A stretch of DNA of 7,983 bases, taken from positions 1 to 7,983 of the forward strand of contig JALQUQ010000117.1 in the NCBI GenBank assembly GCA_023263735.1. The letters run 5' to 3'. This document shows positions 1 through 5,459 of this stretch, piece after piece; position 1 is the first letter of the stretch; each line of letters starts with the position of its first letter. The translations under genes were made by a program, and so were the position numbers. Below the pieces are notes generated by a model. That model ran no database searches. It was not told where the DNA came from and saw only the letters and a program-made list of their open reading frames with translations. Source of the DNA: Paracoccaceae bacterium. GTDB taxonomy: Bacteria > Pseudomonadota > Alphaproteobacteria > Rhodobacterales > Rhodobacteraceae.

Positions 1-275
1 GACAGGTTCTGCCTGGTCCAATGATGAATGGCGTCAAACGCCGCGCGGTCACCGTGGTAAACAGACAGGACCAAGCCAAATCCCTGACCTTCGGAATGGC
101 TGGCGCCCGATTGCAGGTGATCGATCACCCGCCCATCTTTCCCCAGAAAGGCGTCTTTCCATGCGGCCCATGAGGCGTCGTGCAGGGTCATTGCCATAGG
201 AGTACCCCCGGCCCGCGCCGCCTTGGTCCATTCCGCAGCGAGGACCATACCAGAAAGAAAACGGCGTCTGTTCAT
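1..275 (-). CDS. Glycoside hydrolase family 8 (endoglucanase/lichenase-like), N-terminal part, cut by window edge
   Basis: The first 91 codons of a secreted beta-glucanase are visible; the 3' part lies beyond base 1. The family hallmark SHSEGQGFG is at residues 59-67, with Glu62 at the position of the GH8 catalytic acid (Glu55 of E. coli BcsZ). It is flanked by typical GH8 segments WAAWKDAF (36-43), GRVIDH (48-53) and GDRAAFDAI (75-83). The N-terminus MNRRRFL matches the twin-arginine RRxFL pattern and an ARA cleavage-like site follows at 20-22, suggesting Tat export, although the hydrophobic stretch is short and interrupted by Glu-Trp-Thr-Lys. The ATG at 275-273 was chosen because it directly precedes this signal; its ribosome site (GAG seven bases upstream) is weak. 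GH8 members act on cellulose, lichenan, xylan or chitosan. Next to a beta-glucan synthase operon of the same orientation, trimming or remodelling of the nascent glucan is the likely role (inference). Confidence 0.88.
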   Translation of the reverse strand, partial: MNRRRFLSGMVLAAEWTKAARAGGTPMAMTLHDASWAAWKDAFLGKDGRVIDHLQSGASHSEGQGFGLVLSVYHGDRAAFDAIHHWTRQNL

Positions 276-395
276 TGTTTTACTCGATGACACTCGGGCG
301 ACAAAGCCGGTCTTGCCCTCCTTGGGGCAGATCGACCGCGCTGGGGGCTTGCCAGACAGCCTAGGGGCATTTGCCCAAGAATGAACTGGCGCACT

Positions 396-408
396 CCACC
401 ATAGGTGG
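396..408. repeat. Perfect inverted repeat upstream of the sensor gene
   Basis: CCACC and GGTGG form a perfect 5-bp inverted repeat around a 3-base centre, about 35 bp before the sensor start. GGTGG occurs again at 419-423. It could be an operator half-site pair or a small RNA hairpin in the 5' leader. Short GC-rich palindromes also arise by chance, so function is uncertain. Confidence 0.3.
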
Positions 409-431
409 GGCATAGTGAGGTGGTCTCTATC

Positions 432-436
432 AGGAA
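432..436 (+). promoter_or_regulatory. Ribosome binding site of the sensor gene
   Basis: AGGAA lies six bases before the ATG at 443, a good Shine-Dalgarno match at usual spacing. It supports that start over later Met codons. Confidence 0.65.
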
Positions 437-442
437 ACGAAT

Positions 443-1558
443 ATGCGTAAGAACGCCCTCACTGGCCTGAGCCTTGACAAGGCCTTTCTTGGTTTCATGG
501 TTCTTGGTGCGTTGGTGTTTTTTGGAGTGACGATCTTCTTTATCAGCAACCGCGTGGCGGACCTGCGCGACGATACCATCCGTTCGGTTGTCGAAGTTCG
601 CGGCGATCACATTGCGTTGGACATCGTCAACCACCTTGAAGGGCATTGGGCCGATCTTGAGGCTTTGGCGACGGTGCTTCCGTTTTCGGACAAGGCCACC
701 TTTCGCAGTCTCTTGACACGAGAAGTGTCTGACGGCGCGCATATGTACTGGGCAGCTTACACCGATGTGCAGGGCAATGTTCTGATCGCCTCGCGTCAGC
801 AGCGCGAAGGGGAAAACGTTTCGTCCGAGGGGTGGTTTCAACAATCCAAGGCGGGGCCGATCATAGGCTATGCCCAAGACGCTGATGGGCGCGAAATGAT
901 CGTGATGACCCAGCCCATTCCCGCAACCGGCCAGATCGCCGCCGGGCTGGTGTCTTTTCATTTTCGACCCGAATGGTTCGAGGCAAAAGTGCGTGACACT
1001 GCGCACAGCTTGGGTCTGGAGATTGTGGCCTTTGATGCGCGGGGTCTGCCGGTTCTGCACAGCTTTGCTTTCTCTCCAAAGAATATTGGCAATATCTCGG
1101 TTCAAAACGCACTTGCGGGTCAGCGGGCCACGACGATTGAATCCTGGGTTGATTTGGGAATGCGCTATGCCATGTCGATCCCGGCACTGCCGGCCTCTGC
1201 CTTGCCCACCATCGGCTGGCGTCTGGTCGTTTTGACCCCGACCGATCAGTTCACGGCGGAAACCTCGAGATTGCAGGTCGCCTTGTCCGAGATTTTGGGT
1301 GCGGTTGCCTTGATCCTTTTGGTCATGTCGGTTGCGTTCATCCGCATTTTTCTGGTGCCGATCCATCGGCTGGTCATGAATGCCCATGACATTGCCGATG
1401 GGGGCGAGGTCTTGCCGCTGGAACATCACCGAACGACCGAGTTGTCGCTGTTGTCATCCGCACTTGCGCGCCTTCAGGGCCGAATGCTTCGGGCTGAAGA
1501 CCGGGTGGTCGAGTTGGAACAGAAATTGGCGCAAAAACCTAGCGACGACCCGCGTTAA
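443..1558 (+). CDS. Membrane sensor with Cache-like periplasmic domain and HAMP-like segment, no output domain
   Basis: This 371-residue inner-membrane protein has a TM helix at about 13-35, a periplasmic domain at about 45-275, a second TM helix at about 282-305 and a short cytoplasmic tail. The periplasmic part has the layout of double-Cache ligand-binding domains, including a WFQQSKAGP segment (131-139) like the conserved W-containing stretch of Cache proteins. After TM2, Pro306 and Glu333 sit where HAMP domains have their conserved Pro and Glu, and residues about 336-363 look like a coiled coil (ARLQGRMLRAEDRVVELEQKL region). The chain then ends: there is no GGDEF, EAL, kinase or methyl-accepting domain. 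It could pass a signal to a partner by helix pairing, or be a remnant of a larger receptor. It is divergent from GH8, and its 3' end overlaps the convergent synthase gene by 20 bp. The ligand cannot be predicted. Confidence 0.82.
   Translation: MRKNALTGLSLDKAFLGFMVLGALVFFGVTIFFISNRVADLRDDTIRSVVEVRGDHIALDIVNHLEGHWADLEALATVLPFSDKATFRSLLTREVSDGAHMYWAAYTDVQGNVLIASRQQREGENVSSEGWFQQSKAGPIIGYAQDADGREMIVMTQPIPATGQIAAGLVSFHFRPEWFEAKVRDTAHSLGLEIVAFDARGLPVLHSFAFSPKNIGNISVQNALAGQRATTIESWVDLGMRYAMSIPALPASALPTIGWRLVVLTPTDQFTAETSRLQVALSEILGAVALILLVMSVAFIRIFLVPIHRLVMNAHDIADGGEVLPLEHHRTTELSLLSSALARLQGRMLRAEDRVVELEQKLAQKPSDDPR
1539..1558. other. Convergent 3' overlap of sensor and synthase genes
   Basis: The last codons of the plus-strand sensor (stop TAA 1556-1558) and the minus-strand synthase (stop TAG 1541-1539) share 20 bp. 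No terminator can fit between them, so each transcript must run into the other gene and produce complementary 3' ends. Confidence 0.85.
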
Positions 1559-3530
1559 AGGAAAGTCGCCGCGCCAAATCCCTGAAAAGGGCCGAACCCC
1601 TGACAGAGATCACGCCGGGGGCATCGCCTTCGGTATAAAACCGCATCGTCATGGCCCGCAACTGGGTGTCATCCGGGATGAGTTCCACACGCACCCCATC
1701 GGCGGATGTGCCCAAAACAAGCGCTTTGACATCCCCGACGCCACGAATGTGCAGAACCCCTTCGGTTCCCATTGCGATGTCATGGCCCCGAATTCGGGCT
1801 GTGTCGCGGGTAAGACTGGCCAGCCAAACGGTGCCCGACCATGTTTCCGAAACAAAGCGCGCCCGCTCTGGCGTGTCGGCAATGTGGCGTTCGCGCCGGG
1901 GAAGTTCGATGCAGGCCAGCACCGTCATCGACAGCACGATCACATTGTAGATGGTCCAGAACAGGATGACGATCTTGCCTTCGCCCGCGTCATAGAAGGC
2001 AAAGCGATCCGAAAAGATGCCGATCAAAAGGCCGACGATCGTCAATCCCAAACCGATCAGGAATGGGCGCATCAGTTGCCATTGCACGACGACCTTGCTG
2101 CGGTCACCGCCCTTTGCCGTGACTTTGAACCCGTGACCATGTGGCTTGATCAGGCCCAGCACGGCGGCAGCGGTAATCGGGACGGCGCCAAGCAATTGGG
2201 TGACATCGTTCAGGATCGGTATGATCCCCCCCCGTGAGACGAGAGAGATGGCCATCAGGGACCACAGGTAATACGGCCCGAAGTAACGGATGACATCGAC
2301 CAAAGAGGCATTGACGACAATCACGTTGAAGAACCAGTAGAGCAACGGAAAGTAGATCGCGGCCAGTCGGAAACTGAACGACGACAGCCAAAAGATCACG
2401 CTGTCGGCCACGCTCCAGCGGTCGCGCAAACGCAATCCGCTGTTGCCAAAAGGGCCGTAATCACTGCGGGCGATCTGCATCAGACCAAGGCACCATCGGG
2501 CGCGTTGCGTCACGTATTCCTTGAGCCCTTCAGGCGCCAACCCCTCGGTGAGCGCTTCGTTCAGATAGACCGTCTTCCAGCCATGATCTTGCAACACCAG
2601 GGTCAGCATGAAGTCTTCGGTAATGCTTTCGGTGGGAAAACCACCGATTTCGGCGACAGCGCGAAAACGCATGACCGACGATGTGCCACAGCAAAAGGCA
2701 ACGCCCCATGCGTCGCGTGACGGTTGGACATGGTCAAAGAAAAAGCGCTGTTCGTCCGGGTACGATCGACTGAGCCCCAGATTGTGCTGAATGGGGTCGG
2801 CGTTGAAAAAGTGCTGCGGAGTCTGCACCAGACCCACCTGAGGGTCATGAAACAGCGACAGGCTCCGCGAGAGAAACCCCTGATGGGGCACGAAATCTGC
2901 GTCCAGCACGGCCAGATAGTCTGGCGGATTTTCTTGCTGCGCCAGCATCCGAACCGCATGGTTGATATTGCCCGCCTTGGCCCCCTTGTTGTCGGGGCGC
3001 GTGACATATTCCACGTTTTGTGCCGCGCAATAATCACGCAGCCACGGGCGCTTGCCATCGTCCAGAATATAGACGGTCTTGTCAGGATAGTGCAGCGATT
3101 GCGCACCGATGATCGTCCGCTCCAGCACCTCCAGGTCTTCGTTATAGGTGGCGATCAGGATTGCCACATGCGGCCTGTGGGGCGTGCCATGCTCTGGCTT
3201 TTCCCACCATTTGAAATTCTGATCGACCTCGGATGATCGCTCCTTGGTGCGTGACATCATCAGATAGGAACTGAACGAGCCCAGCATGGCCATGAATTCG
3301 ATCAAGAGAAACGACCAGCTTGCCAAGGCATCGACGGTCAGGCCAATCGGCGCCACCGTCTCGGTCGCCCGCCAAAAGATGTAGCGCAGAGCCAAGAGGG
3401 CCGAGATCCCGAAAATCAGGGCCCGGTGTGGGTTGCTGTTCGGATCGGCATATATCTTGACGATCATCGAGATGGCCCAAACCAGCGCGATAAGCACGAA
3501 GGCCGATTGCAGATCGCCGAGAAACGGCAT
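1539..3530 (-). CDS. bgsA: Processive family 2 glycosyltransferase, cellulose-synthase-like; BgsA-type beta-glucan synthase candidate
   Basis: This 663-residue inner-membrane synthase should polymerise UDP-glucose and extrude the chain. It has three TM helices before the cytosolic catalytic domain (about 4-92) and about five after it (about 376-541), as in BcsA. All catalytic motifs are visible: DDG at 157-159, DAD at 210-212, FCCGTS at 279-284, TED at 304-306 and QRARW at 342-346. The gating-loop motif FKVTAK is at 468-473. The C-terminal domain (about 545-663) sits where BcsA has PilZ, but no RxxxR is found around LPRRERH (543-549), and the expected DxSxxG is replaced by DTARIRG (576-582). 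With a HlyD-type partner directly upstream and no BcsB, it resembles BgsA, the mixed-linkage beta-glucan synthase of Sinorhizobium meliloti, which binds c-di-GMP through a non-PilZ C-terminus. Cellulose or curdlan synthase are alternatives. ATG at 3530 was chosen; GTG 3533 and TTG 3542 are also in frame. GT2 synthase identity is near certain, the bgsA assignment moderate. Confidence 0.9.
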   Translation of the reverse strand: MPFLGDLQSAFVLIALVWAISMIVKIYADPNSNPHRALIFGISALLALRYIFWRATETVAPIGLTVDALASWSFLLIEFMAMLGSFSSYLMMSRTKERSSEVDQNFKWWEKPEHGTPHRPHVAILIATYNEDLEVLERTIIGAQSLHYPDKTVYILDDGKRPWLRDYCAAQNVEYVTRPDNKGAKAGNINHAVRMLAQQENPPDYLAVLDADFVPHQGFLSRSLSLFHDPQVGLVQTPQHFFNADPIQHNLGLSRSYPDEQRFFFDHVQPSRDAWGVAFCCGTSSVMRFRAVAEIGGFPTESITEDFMLTLVLQDHGWKTVYLNEALTEGLAPEGLKEYVTQRARWCLGLMQIARSDYGPFGNSGLRLRDRWSVADSVIFWLSSFSFRLAAIYFPLLYWFFNVIVVNASLVDVIRYFGPYYLWSLMAISLVSRGGIIPILNDVTQLLGAVPITAAAVLGLIKPHGHGFKVTAKGGDRSKVVVQWQLMRPFLIGLGLTIVGLLIGIFSDRFAFYDAGEGKIVILFWTIYNVIVLSMTVLACIELPRRERHIADTPERARFVSETWSGTVWLASLTRDTARIRGHDIAMGTEGVLHIRGVGDVKALVLGTSADGVRVELIPDDTQLRAMTMRFYTEGDAPGVISVRGSALFRDLARRLSFNAGRR

Positions 3531-3542
3531 CACGCCCCCCAA

Positions 3543-4643
3543 TCAGAAATAGCCGCGCAGCCAGTCCAACGGACGAACCTCAAAGAAGGCGCGGCCCGTG
3601 CGACCGATGGCGCAACGCAGTTCAGGATGATTGGCAAGTTCGGGCAAGACCAGCAGAACGTCGGCCCGTTCCAGATGGCGCGGGCTTGGCGCGATGGCCA
3701 GAGAGTCATAAACCGCCGTCGCCGAAGTGCCCGCCAGTCGCGAAACGGTTCCGGTAAAGACTTCGCCACTGCCATCGAAACGGAAAGTCGCCGTCGATCC
3801 GGGTTGCAGACGGTTGTAGACGGTTTGGGTCACCGAGAGGGTGATAAAGGCGCTGCTGCAATCGGCAAGACGCACCACCGTATCGCCACGCTCGACATGC
3901 GACCCGGTAACAGCCCGATTTTCCCAGATGACCCCGCTGACCGGCGCTTTGATTGAGGCAACCCCCATGCGGCCGACGCGGATCTGTTCCTGATCGATGC
4001 GGCGCTTGATCGCGGCCAATTCGTCGGTCGCCGTTTGCAAGTCTGTCTGCAAATAGGCCAGATCATGCCGGATTTCATCGCCCCGCTGTTCGGAATAGGG
4101 CGCGTCGTTGTAACCGCCGACGATGAAAACACCCAGTTCGGCACCTTCCAGGATGATCTTGAGGCGTGCCACCTCTTCCCGCGCCAGACTCAGGGCAATG
4201 GCATCCGACACCTGACTGCCCGAAGCGCGAATGCGCAGCCGCACATTTGCCTCATCAAGGCGCGCGTGAAGTTCCTTGATCGACAACTCTTGGTAACTGT
4301 CACTGCGTGTCAAAAGCACGGCCGCTTCGGCCTGCAGTGCGGCCTGCCGACTTTCAATGTCTTGAATGCGGATCAGCATCTGATCGCGTTGCAGGATAAG
4401 ATCGTCCAAACGCACGGAATCGGGGTTCGGGTCCACGATCGTTGCTAGGGTGTCACCCTCTCCAACCGCCGACCCAAGGGCGCGATCTGCATCCCGCAAG
4501 TCGCCTGCAATGGGGGTGCGCACCTCTACCACTTGGGCGTTCAGCACGGCATCAGCGCTGGCGCCTGCCATCTGCTCGGAAACGATGACCCAAAGAGCCG
4601 CACAAATTACCAAAACGCCAATCACAACTCGCGAAAAACGCAT
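3543..4643 (-). CDS. bgsB: HlyD-type membrane-fusion (periplasmic adaptor) protein; BgsB candidate
   Basis: This 366-residue protein has an N-terminal TM anchor (about 5-23) and a periplasmic body. A lipoyl half-motif VVEVRTPIAGDL starts near residue 38 and continues to GEGDTLATIVDP. Two long helical arms follow (about 77-135 and 150-222, rich in Ala, Leu, Glu, Gln and Arg), forming the hairpin of adaptor proteins. The second lipoyl half is near 229-262 (IKAPVSGVIWEN, then GDTVVRLADC), followed by a beta-barrel-like part ending in RGYF. Such proteins bridge an inner-membrane exporter or synthase to the outer envelope. Its TGA stop is 12 bp before the synthase ATG, so the two are co-transcribed and probably translationally coupled. 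This MFP-then-GT2 order is that of bgsBA; no BcsB-like protein is present. The start at 4643 was chosen for its strong GAGG site; an upstream in-frame ATG at 4667 would add eight residues but has a poor site. Confidence 0.86.
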   Translation of the reverse strand: MRFSRVVIGVLVICAALWVIVSEQMAGASADAVLNAQVVEVRTPIAGDLRDADRALGSAVGEGDTLATIVDPNPDSVRLDDLILQRDQMLIRIQDIESRQAALQAEAAVLLTRSDSYQELSIKELHARLDEANVRLRIRASGSQVSDAIALSLAREEVARLKIILEGAELGVFIVGGYNDAPYSEQRGDEIRHDLAYLQTDLQTATDELAAIKRRIDQEQIRVGRMGVASIKAPVSGVIWENRAVTGSHVERGDTVVRLADCSSAFITLSVTQTVYNRLQPGSTATFRFDGSGEVFTGTVSRLAGTSATAVYDSLAIAPSPRHLERADVLLVLPELANHPELRCAIGRTGRAFFEVRPLDWLRGYF

Positions 4644-4648
4644 GTCAA

Positions 4649-4652
4649 CCTC
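4649..4652 (-). promoter_or_regulatory. Ribosome binding site deciding the membrane-fusion protein start
   Basis: On the minus strand GAGG lies five bases before the ATG at 4643. The upstream in-frame ATG at 4667 has only a weak AGG-containing context two bases away. This favours the shorter protein, which begins directly with the TM anchor. Confidence 0.65.
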
Positions 4653-4751
4653 AAATGTCCAAGCCATGACCTAATCTGGTCGGGCGCAGTTTGCTTTTAG
4701 ACGGGACAGACATAGAAGTCTTGAAAGACTCAGGCTATTCGTTCACCCTGA
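4653..4751. promoter_or_regulatory. Divergent promoter region between the synthase operon and the two-TM protein gene
   Basis: About 100 bp separate the operon's ribosome site (minus) from the ATG at 4752 (plus), so this short stretch must hold both promoters. No -35/-10 pair with good spacing was recognised on either strand. The clearest element is the inverted repeat at 4717-4730. Confidence 0.5.
4717..4730. repeat. Perfect inverted repeat in the divergent promoter, candidate operator
   Basis: AGTCTT and AAGACT form a perfect 6-bp inverted repeat around a 2-base centre (GA). It lies 74 bp upstream of the membrane-fusion start and 22 bp upstream of the 4752 start, well placed for a dimeric regulator acting on both genes. 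It is too short and AT-balanced to be a terminator. A chance palindrome cannot be excluded. Confidence 0.4.
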
Positions 4752-5330
4752 ATGGATACTAAGGACCTATACGTAAGTATGATGAAATCTCAGGCTGACG
4801 CTTACGGCAATCCCTTTCTTCACGCACAACCCAGAGAAAAGGGGAGTGTGACTGGCACGCTGATAAAGATACCCTCGACCATCGTCGCGGTTGAGGTCGA
4901 TTGGCGCTTTTTGGCCAATGGCAAGAGCGAAATCGTTCCCGCAGGCTCTCTCGTACAGGTCAAAGGGGCGGCAGGCCGTATCCAGAGTTTTCTGTTCGCC
5001 GAGGAGGGAAGCGTTCAGGGCCCCCTGCAAACCGCAATTCAGCTTGGGGTTGGCCTGGGTGCTTGGGCGCCCAATCGGTCACGCAAGCTTTCGCGTGTCT
5101 CGACGGCTGTGATTGCACTGGCCACGCTGACGATTCTGGGCTTTCTGGGGTCGATCAGCCCAGAACTTGGCCTTTGGTCGCGGCCCGCCCGGATTGAGCT
5201 TTTGGTGACGCTTGGCTTGGGCTGGGCCCTTCTTTGCCTGATCGCCATTTACGGACTTGGCCCGCAGAAATCGGTCCGCCGACAAAGCCTGAAAATCCCC
5301 GCACCGCGAGAGCCGTTGCCGGGCAGCTAA
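4752..5330 (+). CDS. Hypothetical protein with cytoplasmic N-terminal domain and two C-terminal TM helices
   Basis: I do not recognise this 192-residue protein. Residues about 30-90 are predicted beta-rich by eye (GSVTGTLIKI, IVAVEVDWRF, AGSLVQVKG) and resemble a small barrel or OB-like fold in pattern only. Two hydrophobic helices follow at about 116-135 and 147-168, and the tail is basic and proline-rich (PQKSVRRQ to the end). The TM pattern makes a real gene likely, against frames on the other strand. The start is unsure: ATG 4752 has no clear Shine-Dalgarno, while Met codons at 4779 and 4782 lie 13-16 bases past AAGGA. It is divergent from the glucan synthase operon and shares its promoter region, so co-regulation or an accessory role at the membrane is possible, but there is no direct evidence. 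Confidence 0.6.
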   Translation: MDTKDLYVSMMKSQADAYGNPFLHAQPREKGSVTGTLIKIPSTIVAVEVDWRFLANGKSEIVPAGSLVQVKGAAGRIQSFLFAEEGSVQGPLQTAIQLGVGLGAWAPNRSRKLSRVSTAVIALATLTILGFLGSISPELGLWSRPARIELLVTLGLGWALLCLIAIYGLGPQKSVRRQSLKIPAPREPLPGS

Positions 5331-5459
5331 ACGCTGTTTCTGGTCTGCCCAACGGTATCATGGTCTGGGTTGACCGTACCATATTTTGCCAGATGGGCCG
5401 AACGAAAGGCGACAGGCGGCCATTTGCGCGCGGCCACATTTTCGGCATGCCCTTTTGGG
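5331..5459. other. Convergent intergenic region, possible weak bidirectional terminator
   Basis: This 129-bp gap lies between two genes that end facing each other, so termination is expected here. The best candidate is ATGGT (5360-5364) pairing with ACCAT (5378-5382), followed by ATTTT on the plus strand; overlapping alternatives include GGTC/GACC and ACGGT/ACCGT. An 8-bp palindrome GGCATGCC (about 5444-5451) lies just past the kinase stop. None is a strong GC stem with a long T tract. Confidence 0.3.

Larger units (their letters stand above)
276..442. promoter_or_regulatory. Divergent intergenic region between GH8 gene and sensor gene
   Basis: This 167-bp gap separates two outward-facing start codons (ATG at 275 on minus, ATG at 443 on plus), so promoters for both genes should lie here. 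I could not assign -35/-10 boxes with confidence. Small symmetric elements are present: GGGC-ATTT-GCCC (365-376) and CCACC-ATA-GGTGG (396-408). CATAG also recurs 11 bp apart at 400 and 411. No convincing short gene was found in it. Confidence 0.5.

Noticed and set aside
272..1429. 385-codon open frame on the minus strand, antisense to the sensor gene
   Set aside because: Its translation is rich in Gln, Arg, His and Gly without domain pattern, it has no good ribosome site, and the plus-strand frame has TM helices, Cache-like and HAMP-like features and a good start. It is a shadow frame.
1380..2237. 285-codon plus-strand frame covering the sensor tail and synthase end
   Set aside because: It is out of frame with the sensor and antisense to the synthase TM and C-terminal region; no domain or hydrophobic pattern of its own.
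1539..3530. Calling the synthase a standard c-di-GMP/PilZ BcsA of a bcsAB operon
   Set aside because: No BcsB follows, a HlyD-type partner precedes it, and RxxxR and DxSxxG are not found in the C-terminal domain; kept only as an alternative.
1539..4643. Curdlan (CrdS-type) synthesis
   Set aside because: The synthase could be related, but the GH8 neighbour acts on beta-1,4-containing glucans, and the MFP-GT2 pair fits bgsBA better. Not excluded by sequence alone.
5352..5387. A confident intrinsic terminator between the convergent genes
   Set aside because: Several short competing stems exist, the arms are only 4-5 bp and the T run is brief, so it is only noted as a weak possibility.
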